Assembly: GCA_964477195.1 (NCBI GenBank)
Contig: CAYZCX010000022.1
Location: 1-14,486 of the forward strand
Source of the DNA: JALRBM01 sp964477195
Lineage (GTDB): Bacteria > Patescibacteriota > Saccharimonadia > Saccharimonadales > Saccharimonadaceae
Direction of reading: 5' to 3'
Length of the DNA: 14,486 bases
The position numbers and the translations under genes are program-made. The notes beneath the pieces are model-generated. The model was not told where the DNA came from and made no database searches. It saw only the letters and a program-made list of their open reading frames with translations. Every line of letters begins with the position of its first letter. The first letter of the stretch is position 1. Positions 5,698 to 12,668 of the stretch are shown in pieces.

Positions 5698-6612
5698 ATG
5701 TACTTGAGTGAACTTATTCTAGATTATATTGAACACCTAGAGGTGGAGGGCGGAAGATCAGCCAAAACCGCCGAGAATTACCGACTTTACCTCGAGCGGC
5801 TCGTGGAGTTCACTAACGATATTACTGTTGATAAAATCTCTCCGGAAGTCCTGCGGAAATATCGACTGTGGTTGAATCGATACAAAAATACTCAAGATGA
5901 CGAACTAGCAACGATAACGCAAAGTTATCACTTGATCGCCTTGCGCGGCTTCCTCGGATATTTAGTGAAGCGCGATATTCCCAGTCTGAGCCCAGAAAAA
6001 GTTGAGCTCCCTAAAGTAGCCCGAAAACAGGTCACCTTTTTGCATTATGACGAAGTCGCACGCATGCTCGACGCCATACCCCTCGATGATGAGCAGGGTT
6101 TGCGCGACCGAGCGATTGTCGAGTTGCTATTCTCGAGTGGGCTGCGTGTGTCTGAACTTGTTAATCTCAATCGAGATCACGTGAATACCCGGCGCCGAGA
6201 ATTTATGGTGCGCGGAAAAGGCCAAAAAGATCGTCCCGTGTTTATTGGCGAAGCAGCCGCAGCACGTGTGGAGGATTATTTGAAATCACGATTTGATAAT
6301 CTTCCTCCACTTTTTCTTAGTTATAGCCGAAATAACATTTCGAGTAGTACCGGAGATTATCGTCGATTGACATCCCGAAGTATTCAGCGAATTATCTCTA
6401 AATACGCCAAATTAGCGGGCATTACAAAGCACGTTAGCCCACATACGATGCGTCATAGCTTCGCGACCGATCTTCTCATGAACGGTGCGGATATCAGAAG
6501 CGTTCAGTCAATGCTTGGCCATAGTAATATCAGCACGACTCAAGTGTACACTCACGTCACTGACGAGCACCTTCGTGAAGTGTATGAGAAATTTCATAGC
6601 GACACCGAATAA
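5698..6612 (+). CDS. Xer-type tyrosine site-specific recombinase, 304 aa
   Basis: Chromosomal Xer recombinase (XerC/XerD type) that would resolve chromosome dimers at a dif-like site. The N-terminal SAM-like DNA-binding domain spans about 1-95 (SAKTAENYRLYLERL) and the catalytic domain about 112-296. All six catalytic residues are present: R150 (SGLRVSEL), K174 (GKGQKDR), H249 and R252 (HTMRHSF), H275 (LGHSNISTTQ) and nucleophile Y284 (VYTH). The 304-aa length is typical. I chose ATG 5698 because the family N-terminus begins there; the frame is open further left, but that part lies inside the divergent uppP gene. No integrase-type extra domain and no adjacent mobile-element genes argue for a housekeeping role. 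Its TAA directly abuts the stop codon of the convergent minor pilin gene. XerC versus XerD cannot be decided from sequence. Confidence 0.93.
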   Translation: MYLSELILDYIEHLEVEGGRSAKTAENYRLYLERLVEFTNDITVDKISPEVLRKYRLWLNRYKNTQDDELATITQSYHLIALRGFLGYLVKRDIPSLSPEKVELPKVARKQVTFLHYDEVARMLDAIPLDDEQGLRDRAIVELLFSSGLRVSELVNLNRDHVNTRRREFMVRGKGQKDRPVFIGEAAAARVEDYLKSRFDNLPPLFLSYSRNNISSSTGDYRRLTSRSIQRIISKYAKLAGITKHVSPHTMRHSFATDLLMNGADIRSVQSMLGHSNISTTQVYTHVTDEHLREVYEKFHSDTE

Positions 6613-7806
6613 CTACGGATTACATGTACCGCTAGTGCTGTAGCCATCTTCGGCATCAGTAATAGTGAAATTCTTACAAAGATCACCGGTCATATCAAGG
6701 GCAGCTTCTGGGTAGGCAAAGTCGCCTTGTAGTTCAATACGTGCTTTGACACGCCTAAAGATATCATTTGCACGACCAGTCGAGTCAACTTCGGGCTGGA
6801 CACGGTTGAAATAAACATCATCTGCGCCGTTTTTTAGTTTAACGCTAAAGTGAGCACTGTTATAGAGAGCTGTCAATCTCAGATATGCGTTACGGTTGGC
6901 GGTATTGCCATCAATCGGAGTCGGGAGAGTTATTGTTGCTTTACAGACATACTCTGCGTCGAGGAAATCATCGCTACAAAGTACTTGCTGTGGAACACCG
7001 GTTGGAGTTTTGCGAGCATCAAGCGCAAAATCTTTATTCTGAGCACCAGTTGCTGAGGGATAAAGGAAGAGCGTATTTGCATTACTTCGGTTACCTGGTT
7101 GGCTATCGTCAAAATCACTGAGTACAAAACTTCCACCTGTTTGGATAAGTTGTGTGCGAAGAAGTGGAGGATAGTTCAGTTGCCACTTCGTACCAACTCT
7201 TGGAAGCGAAACATTAGCACCTGTTGTAGGAAATCCAACGGCTGTACTTGTTGTTGAGGTTGAGACATCGCTCCGGCTAAACCAACTTATCTCTACTCGA
7301 TCAAATGTACTGACTCCCGTGATAGGCACTAGGACTGACTGGTTAACGTCAAGCTTATTTTTATAGTCAGCGGTATTCACTCCTATTTTTACACACGTAT
7401 AGGCTTGGTCCAATTTGGCTGCATTGTCACCGATAGACTGCTGAACAATTGTCTCATCGTTCGTCTGACCGACGAGCCCTGCCTTTACAAGTGTGTCGCA
7501 ATCAGTTTCATTTTTGCCGGGCGTTGGAGTGAGTGCATTCGCAATGGTTGTACAATTTACAGTTGAGGCGGCCGTACCGTCACGACACGACTGATCAAGA
7601 AGCATTAGACGTTTCGCATCTTCGACTCCGGCAAGTGAAGCATCATTGGCGCTTTGCGAGAGGTCGTTGCTTGTCGCTTGGCGTTGATCACGAAGCATGA
7701 ATTGAATAAACCCGACTGTGACAATCGTCATAAGGAGCGCCGCGAAAATAACGACAAATAACGAAACCGCACCCTGTTGACTGTTGTAATTATTCCATCG
7801 CTTCAT
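6613..7806 (-). CDS. PilX/GspK-like minor pilin, 397 aa
   Basis: Fourth of four consecutive prepilin-like genes and the largest. The short polar leader (MKRWNNYNSQQG) ends at G12, followed by a hydrophobic helix (AVSLFVVIFAALLMTIVTVGF, about 13-34), as in pilin-type signal peptides. Position +5 after the presumed cleavage site is Phe (F17), not the usual Glu; this loss is characteristic of GspK/PilX-type tip subunits. The next segment (residues about 46-65) is a continuous polar helix ending ASLAGVEDAKR. The large extracytoplasmic domain has eight cysteines, enough for four disulfides. ATG 7806 was chosen because GGGAGGT lies 7 bases upstream; an in-frame ATG at 7827 precedes that site. The start is one base from the stop of the PilW-like gene, so translation is probably coupled. 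The exact subfamily is uncertain. Confidence 0.8.
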   Translation of the reverse strand: MKRWNNYNSQQGAVSLFVVIFAALLMTIVTVGFIQFMLRDQRQATSNDLSQSANDASLAGVEDAKRLMLLDQSCRDGTAASTVNCTTIANALTPTPGKNETDCDTLVKAGLVGQTNDETIVQQSIGDNAAKLDQAYTCVKIGVNTADYKNKLDVNQSVLVPITGVSTFDRVEISWFSRSDVSTSTTSTAVGFPTTGANVSLPRVGTKWQLNYPPLLRTQLIQTGGSFVLSDFDDSQPGNRSNANTLFLYPSATGAQNKDFALDARKTPTGVPQQVLCSDDFLDAEYVCKATITLPTPIDGNTANRNAYLRLTALYNSAHFSVKLKNGADDVYFNRVQPEVDSTGRANDIFRRVKARIELQGDFAYPEAALDMTGDLCKNFTITDAEDGYSTSGTCNP

Positions 7807-7807
7807 A

Positions 7808-8521
7808 TTACTGACCTCCCGCCGCATTTCCGGCCCGCGCGATTATATCGAATTGATTGACCGAACAATACGCTTCATCTCCTGTACCTTCAGATGGCGG
7901 CTTGCAAGAAGCATCATTTGAGGTAAGTTGTTCTCTATCATTTGTTCCGATAACGAACGATATCGCATACAGTGCTTGACCGACGCCTGTGTCATCTGCG
8001 GTTTTCTTAATCGTGAGTGCATGTACGACAAGGTCTCGGTCACCACTAGAGAGCAGATCGCTCGCGCTAGCACGTACAACGGGAAGTGTCGGGTCGGCAC
8101 AGAGTGATCCGTTGGAATCTGATACTTTGGCGAATCGAACTGTACTGCCGTCATCGTACTTATTGAATATTGACGGTGCGCCAGGTCCACCTGCAATAGT
8201 TTTGCCATAATTCCACGCATAGGTATAACTTCCCAGACAAAGCCTGCCCCCTCCATCCCGAACAACATACTTCGATGTAGCTGTGGCCGGCGAGTTATCT
8301 ACTTTGGGCGTTACATCAAACGGCACGGCACTAGCAACACTACGTTGAAACTCATCGCTAAGGCTACGTCCTGCTTGATTGACTTCTTTGAGAGTGACTC
8401 CCTTGTTGTAAATATTGCTTATCTGAATTGTCGTCATCGCTATAGCGATAAGTAACACGGAGATAAATGTCATCGCAAGCATTAATTCAATCAGGGTAAA
8501 TCCTTTGTTATCTTGGCTCAT
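7808..8521 (-). CDS. PilW/GspJ-like minor prepilin, 237 aa
   Basis: Type IV prepilin-like protein. Class III leader MSQDNKG with the cleavage site G7/F8, then FTLIEL with Glu at mature position +5 (E12) and a hydrophobic helix to about residue 33. The following NKGVTLKEVNQAGRSLSDEFQRSV amphipathic segment is typical of GspJ/PilW subunits, which bind the I and K subunits at the tip. The periplasm/exterior-facing domain is Gly/Ser/Asp-rich with four cysteines. GAGGTTAT lies directly before the ATG, and the gene overlaps the PilV-like gene by 14 bases. Assignment to the J position rests on the H-I-J-K gene order and length, not on a detailed alignment. Confidence 0.82.
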   Translation of the reverse strand: MSQDNKGFTLIELMLAMTFISVLLIAIAMTTIQISNIYNKGVTLKEVNQAGRSLSDEFQRSVASAVPFDVTPKVDNSPATATSKYVVRDGGGRLCLGSYTYAWNYGKTIAGGPGAPSIFNKYDDGSTVRFAKVSDSNGSLCADPTLPVVRASASDLLSSGDRDLVVHALTIKKTADDTGVGQALYAISFVIGTNDREQLTSNDASCKPPSEGTGDEAYCSVNQFDIIARAGNAAGGQ

Positions 8522-9137
8522 ATAACCTCACTATTGTCCCCAGCGTCATCGGCGCCGAACCACCCGCACTATCCCAGCAGGCGCGTATATGAAAATCAAC
8601 GAAGCCCGGACCATCGACATTCGTCGAAGGAACAGCTTCCACCCACAATCCATACGCGCTGTTTATGCTGGAATCGTCATTATAAATAATCTGTGAAAAT
8701 GGAGGTAAGGACGCACCGGTCGGCGCCGTCATGATGGGTGTGCCGCTCCATAGCATTGCTGTACGGGCATTTACTAAGAACGGTTTTTCGCCAGGAACCG
8801 TGGTGGGACATGTGCCTGCACTCGTTGCGCCAAACTCAGATGCACCACCTGCGCCTTTCCCAGTTAACTTATTCGTCATTTTAGGCCACTCTGCAGCAAT
8901 CCCGGATGGTGCGGTGCCATCTTTTTGATAAGAGGCGACGTAAGCCTGGTGAATATAACGGATAGCTTGTGCTTCGCTATCCATCTGTTGGCGTACGAGC
9001 GTAATCTCGAGGGCTCGCTGGGCCGTTGCTGTTCCCTGATTCATGATAGCGAGGCTTCCGACTGCAACCATGGCAAATACTGTTACCGCAAACAGCACTT
9101 CTATGATCGTATCCCCTCGCTCACGTCCTAATCGCAT
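8508..9137 (-). CDS. PilV/GspI-like minor prepilin, 209 aa
   Basis: Type IV prepilin-like protein with leader MRLGRERG, cleavage predicted at G8/D9, and DTIIEVLFAV giving Glu at +5 (E13). The hydrophobic helix runs to about residue 31, and the SLAIMNQGTATAQRALEITLVRQQ region resembles the GspI/PilV amphipathic extension. Two cysteines lie in the globular part. AAGGTGAG is upstream of the ATG, and the start overlaps the end of the preceding prepilin gene by 10 bases. Unusually, the first mature residue is Asp instead of Phe/Met, a substitution tolerated in some minor pilins. Function is inferred: part of the pilus priming/tip complex. Confidence 0.82.
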   Translation of the reverse strand: MRLGRERGDTIIEVLFAVTVFAMVAVGSLAIMNQGTATAQRALEITLVRQQMDSEAQAIRYIHQAYVASYQKDGTAPSGIAAEWPKMTNKLTGKGAGGASEFGATSAGTCPTTVPGEKPFLVNARTAMLWSGTPIMTAPTGASLPPFSQIIYNDDSSINSAYGLWVEAVPSTNVDGPGFVDFHIRACWDSAGGSAPMTLGTIVRLYEPR

Positions 9138-9865
9138 ACACTCTCACCTTCTGGTGGAATTCGAATACCGCCTTGGTTGGTCGCATAAGCATCGATTCGC
9201 ACCTCCATACGCCTTCCTACAAAAGACCCGACATCAGTATTCATACAGAGATCGCGTGGCTGGTTCGTATTTGACGCAACAACCATTGAACCGGGATTCG
9301 AAATGAGGCTATCTGCCGTAAAAGTAAAAAGAGAACCGCTCAAAGGCGAACGAACAATGAGTACCGAAAGTGGCATCGGAGTCGTTGTTTTTTGCTTTAC
9401 AACTTGTGCGCCCCATGAAACTTCCTGAACTTCCTGGTCGATTGGCGATACACTCATTTTGTAGTTTGTAGCCATCTCCTGAATATCACTCGATATGACC
9501 GCAGCCCCTGGTGTGCGATACGCCACAACGTTCGAAGCAGTAAGTTTCGTCCCCGTATTGTCCACGGTAATAAAGCGGCCAATTAATACACATTCACTTG
9601 TTCCCCTTGCTTCACCGCTCGCGACCTCACTCACCGCACCCGTAGCATCACATTGCCAGCCTTTCGTGCGCGCGTTGTCGACATTGCTCACCTCGCTATA
9701 CTGATCTTGGATAAAAGCTTTGAGACTGTTGACACTGTCACGATACCGTTGTTGCCCAATCGCTACCCCTGAGCCCACCAAAATACCAATCGCCAAGAGA
9801 CCTGTCACAGAAAGAAACAGCATGATCTCTATAATTGTGAATCCTGTTTGTGTGTGCTTGCCCAT
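9128..9865 (-). CDS. GspH/FimU-like minor prepilin, first of four, 245 aa
   Basis: Type IV prepilin-like protein with leader MGKHTQTG, cleavage predicted at G8/F9, and FTIIEI giving Glu at +5 (E13). The hydrophobic helix continues to about residue 35, and the VAIGQQRYRDSVNSLKAFIQDQY segment is the usual amphipathic continuation. The globular domain contains four cysteines (WQC, SEC, DLC, SVC). By position and length it fits the GspH/FimU role beneath the I-J-K tip trimer. It heads the minor-pilin operon: 31 bases separate it from pilD, and an extended -10 (TGCTATAAT) sits 9 bases before its ATG, with no Shine-Dalgarno. The stop overlaps the start of the PilV-like gene. Confidence 0.82.
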   Translation of the reverse strand: MGKHTQTGFTIIEIMLFLSVTGLLAIGILVGSGVAIGQQRYRDSVNSLKAFIQDQYSEVSNVDNARTKGWQCDATGAVSEVASGEARGTSECVLIGRFITVDNTGTKLTASNVVAYRTPGAAVISSDIQEMATNYKMSVSPIDQEVQEVSWGAQVVKQKTTTPMPLSVLIVRSPLSGSLFTFTADSLISNPGSMVVASNTNQPRDLCMNTDVGSFVGRRMEVRIDAYATNQGGIRIPPEGESVCD

Positions 9866-9874
9866 TTGGGCTTC

Positions 9875-9883
9875 ATTATAGCA
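9875..9883 (-). promoter_or_regulatory. Extended -10 promoter of the minor-pilin operon
   Basis: TGC followed by TATAAT on the minus strand is a perfect extended -10. It ends 9 bases before ATG 9865, so the mRNA should have a leader of at most a few bases. No -35 is apparent, as is common with extended -10 promoters. Confidence 0.55.
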
Positions 9884-9896
9884 TAAGTAGTTTATA

Positions 9897-10775
9897 CTAG
9901 GCGAATGTCGTAAAGTACCACTGAATCACCAATGGTCCCCATAACATGGCAACGATAGTACCCAAGATAAGCAGCGGGCCAAACGGAATTCGCGATCCCC
10001 TATTCACCTTACCCGTGATAATCCCAGGAAGTACGATGAGGCAGCCTATGAGGTTCGCCGCAAACAGCGCAAGAAATGCTAGTTGCCACTGGCCAAGTAG
10101 AAATGCCAGGCCAAGCCCAAGTTTTACATCGCCAAACCCCACCCATGCACCCTTTGAGGCAATCCAAAGAATGAAATAGAGACCACTCAAGATAGCCACG
10201 GCTAAGCAAAGACTGAGTAATGCTGCCGGGATATCGTGTTTTGAGAGAACCCCGAGAAGCGCAATAACCGCGGCAACACCGATAAAGGGGAAAATAATTC
10301 GATTAGGCAAGAGGTACCACTTTGTATCGTAAGCAAAGAGAGTTGCGAGTAACACTCCTGCCACGAGCCATAATATAAAATGGGCAAATTCGTAGGGACT
10401 GTTAAGGGTTATCGGCCAAAACATGTACGACAGAACAAAAAACGCAGCGACACCAAGCTCCATAAGTGGCTCGAATACCCCGATAGGTTTATGACAGTAG
10501 CGACATTTTCCGCCTGTACTCGTCCAGCTCACCAGTGGGAGTAAGTCATACCATGCAAGCGTATGACCACAGTGAAGACATCTCGAACGATCCTGAAGTC
10601 CCGTCGTATTCTGAAGTGGTGCGAGAGTTTTGTACTCTCTCTTATCCACCTTTTCACCAGCTGCCTTATCCTCAATAAGCTGACGAGCACGTAAGCGCCA
10701 CACCAATGCCCCCGAGTAGCTCCCCATAATAAGACCCGTGACAACAAGAAGGATGTAGATAAGTGGCTGATCCAT
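9897..10775 (-). CDS. pilD: Prepilin peptidase / N-methyltransferase (PilD/GspO), 292 aa
   Basis: Inner-membrane aspartic protease (family A24) that removes the leader of prepilins at the Gly/Phe junction and can methylate the new N-terminus. The cytoplasmic loop carries the zinc-binding pairs C66xxC69 and C91xxC94, linked to the N-methylation domain. Catalytic aspartates are D150 (AYDTKWYLLPN) and D216 (GFGDVKLG). About seven to eight hydrophobic segments are visible. The loop between the first segment and the cysteines is long and charged. The frame is open to GTG 10802, but I prefer ATG 10775: MDQPLIYILL is the normal family start, and TATGAT lies 7 bases upstream. The five pilin-like neighbours in this window are its likely substrates. 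Confidence 0.95.
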   Translation of the reverse strand: MDQPLIYILLVVTGLIMGSYSGALVWRLRARQLIEDKAAGEKVDKREYKTLAPLQNTTGLQDRSRCLHCGHTLAWYDLLPLVSWTSTGGKCRYCHKPIGVFEPLMELGVAAFFVLSYMFWPITLNSPYEFAHFILWLVAGVLLATLFAYDTKWYLLPNRIIFPFIGVAAVIALLGVLSKHDIPAALLSLCLAVAILSGLYFILWIASKGAWVGFGDVKLGLGLAFLLGQWQLAFLALFAANLIGCLIVLPGIITGKVNRGSRIPFGPLLILGTIVAMLWGPLVIQWYFTTFA

Positions 10776-10782
10776 AAGCACT

Positions 10783-10788
10783 ATCATA
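10783..10788 (-). promoter_or_regulatory. -10-like box of pilD
   Basis: TATGAT on the minus strand ends 7 bases before ATG 10775, with no Shine-Dalgarno between; transcription from it would begin at the start codon. It lies downstream of the major-pilin terminator, which makes an independent promoter plausible. Confidence 0.45.
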
Positions 10789-10845
10789 CATGAGATGCTC
10801 ACGCTATACGAGGGTAACTCAAGGATTTTGCAAGATTAGTTTGGT

Positions 10846-10883
10846 TATAACAAAACCCCCGCTGATCATCCAACGGAGGTTTT
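10846..10883 (-). terminator. Terminator after the major pilin gene
   Basis: On the minus strand AAAACCTCCG (10874-10883) pairs with CGGGGGTTTT (10852-10861) in ten pairs including one G-U, around a 12-base loop, followed by GTTATAA. It lies 17 bases after the pilin stop and separates the pilin gene from pilD. Confidence 0.75.
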
Positions 10884-10900
10884 ACTATTGCACTAGCGAG

Positions 10901-11368
10901 CTAGTTATTCTCGCAGGCTATACCACCACCTTCGAGTTTTATTCGAAGCGCGACTTTACGAGCACCCGCATCCGAGAGGCCTTCGCCGTTACACGTCTTG
11001 TTAATAGCTACATTGATCACTGCGGTGTCCGTGCCAAACGTTGGATCTGCATCCGTAACGTTGAAGGTATAATCGCCTCGGCTTGGATCTGCAAATGAAT
11101 CACCGCCAGCGCGAAGGTAGGTCGTTGCCAAACCATTCCAAGCAGCATTATTTTCAGCCGGTAGCGCATTTCGGTTATTTGACTGATAATCATTCACCTT
11201 CGTGAGCGCACGACTAAGGTCTTGCTTTCTCTGTGTGTCACGCTGGCTTCGCTGCAATGCCGGCAAAGCGATGAAAACCATCAGGAATATAAGTCCTGCG
11301 ATTGCGAGCACCAAAACCACCTCGATGATTGTGAAGCCTTTTTGCTCTTTTTTCTGTTGTACGTTCAT
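10901..11368 (-). CDS. Type IV major pilin (PilA-like prepilin), 155 aa
   Basis: Probable main structural subunit of the pilus. The leader MNVQQKKEQKG is basic and 11 residues long; cleavage is predicted at G11/F12, giving FTIIEVVLVLAIAGLIFLM with Glu at +5 (E16). The conserved helix continues into the LPALQRSQRDTQRKQDLSRALTKVNDYQ-like region at about 36-63, followed by a small Ala/Asp/Thr-rich globular domain. Two cysteines near the C-terminus (KTC and IAC) bracket about 28 residues, as in the D-loop disulfide of many type IV pilins. AAAGGTGG lies about 10 bases before the ATG. It sits between pilC and a terminator, and is the smallest prepilin here, which supports major over minor pilin. 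An own promoter in the 84-base gap is possible (see 11424-11429). Confidence 0.88.
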   Translation of the reverse strand: MNVQQKKEQKGFTIIEVVLVLAIAGLIFLMVFIALPALQRSQRDTQRKQDLSRALTKVNDYQSNNRNALPAENNAAWNGLATTYLRAGGDSFADPSRGDYTFNVTDADPTFGTDTAVINVAINKTCNGEGLSDAGARKVALRIKLEGGGIACENN

Positions 11369-11423
11369 AAAATTCTTTCCACCTTTCTATGAACCGGTTT
11401 TATCTTTTCGTAAAACGCTTACG

Positions 11424-11429
11424 TTTATA
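11424..11429 (-). promoter_or_regulatory. Possible -10 box of the major pilin gene
   Basis: TATAAA on the minus strand, in the 84-base pilC-pilin gap, would start transcription near 11417 and give a leader of about 50 bases that includes the Shine-Dalgarno. A small hairpin (11413-11417 with 11422-11426) lies nearby. No good -35 is present, so this is tentative; it could allow higher pilin than ATPase expression. Confidence 0.3.
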
Positions 11430-11452
11430 GTACTCCACAAGCTACCACTTGT

Positions 11453-12664
11453 CTATACATTAATACCATTCACGAGGCTATAGATAGGAAGCAAAATTGC
11501 GCCAACCATACCACCGGCCACAACCGCCAATATAACCATAAGGATAGGCTCAATCGCCGTAGAAATGGTTTTGATCTCCTCATCAAGCTCATCTTCAAAA
11601 ACTTGTGCCGTCTTGCCCATCATTGTATCTATCTGGCCCGACTGCTCTCCAATTTTGATCATTTGTGGAACTAGAGGCAATATATAATCTTCCGGTTGAA
11701 GTGCTAGAGACAATGCCTTACCGCCCTTTACCTTTTCGGCAGCACGATCGATGCTCTTGGAAACAACGACGTTATTTACCGATTCACTACTGATACGCAG
11801 CATGTCGAGCATTGCAACACCAGTTGCAAGCAGTGTTTGTCCGGTGCGAGTAAAGCGAGCCATGTAGAGTTTACGAAACATATTGCCAAATAACGGAACA
11901 TTGAGCTTAAGCGTATCCTTTAACTTGATCCCGTCTTCTGTTTTAAGATACTGCACAAGGAAATATCCCCCGACACCCAAGAGAATAATAATAAGCCACC
12001 AAAATTGTGCCATGAAGTCTGCGAGCGACACCATGACTTGCGTCAAAAACGGGAGTTCTTTTTTGAGGTCTTTGTAGAGCTTCTCAACCTGAGGTACCAC
12101 TGTAAAGAGCATAAATGCCATCACACCGAATATTACCACTAATACGATAAGCGGATACGTCAGCGCACCGCGGATCTTACTCATGGTTGCCGCATCCTTC
12201 TCTTGCTGTGCCGCGACACGAATCAACGCCTCATCGAGCGTACCCGACGCTTCTCCGGCCGAAATAAGCGCAAGAAACACCTTGTCGAATACTTCGGTAT
12301 GCTGCGAGAATGCCTCGGAGAGTGATTTCCCCCCTTCTACGGCCGCAATAATGTCTTCGGTAACACCTTGAAGACGCTTGTTTTCGGTCTGTTCAAGCAC
12401 TGTATGAAGACTTTGGGTCAATGGCAGGCCAGCTCCGATAAGTGTCGCGAGCTGACGCGTAAATACAATCTTGTCTTTGGTCGTGACACGCCCCGTCAAA
12501 CGAGAAAGAATTGTTCCCTCCTCGTTTACCTCGGTAATATTAAGTGGAGTAAATCCTTGAGCGATGAGGAGTTTTGCAGCGGCATTCTCAGAATCCGCCT
12601 GCACCGTCGCTTTGACGATCTTGTTGGCCGAGGTATCGCGCGCTTCATAGTTAAACTTCTTCAT
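11453..12664 (-). CDS. pilC: Type IV pilus inner-membrane platform protein PilC/GspF, 403 aa
   Basis: Polytopic platform on which PilB and PilT act to drive pilin insertion or removal. A small N-terminal domain (1-60, FNYEARDTSANKIVKATV) is followed by two repeats of the T2SSF domain at about 67-190 and 270-392. Each repeat has its GE-x-SG signature: ISAGEASGTLDEAL (134-147) and IKIGEQSGQIDTMM (336-349). Transmembrane segments lie at about 168-190, 221-240 and 373-395. Length is typical for the family. The start lies 4 bases after the pilT stop (GAGGCTAGGTGC precedes the ATG), so the two are cotranscribed and probably translationally coupled. The major pilin follows after 84 bases. Confidence 0.97.
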   Translation of the reverse strand: MKKFNYEARDTSANKIVKATVQADSENAAAKLLIAQGFTPLNITEVNEEGTILSRLTGRVTTKDKIVFTRQLATLIGAGLPLTQSLHTVLEQTENKRLQGVTEDIIAAVEGGKSLSEAFSQHTEVFDKVFLALISAGEASGTLDEALIRVAAQQEKDAATMSKIRGALTYPLIVLVVIFGVMAFMLFTVVPQVEKLYKDLKKELPFLTQVMVSLADFMAQFWWLIIILLGVGGYFLVQYLKTEDGIKLKDTLKLNVPLFGNMFRKLYMARFTRTGQTLLATGVAMLDMLRISSESVNNVVVSKSIDRAAEKVKGGKALSLALQPEDYILPLVPQMIKIGEQSGQIDTMMGKTAQVFEDELDEEIKTISTAIEPILMVILAVVAGGMVGAILLPIYSLVNGINV

Positions 12665-12668
12665 GCAC

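Noticed and set aside
10776..10802. GTG 10802 as the start of pilD
   Set aside because: It adds nine residues not expected for the family and would run through the likely -10 box; ATG 10775 fits better.
11369..11452. Riboswitch or structured RNA in the pilin leader
   Set aside because: Only short 5-pair hairpins are visible, with no conserved riboswitch core that I recognise.
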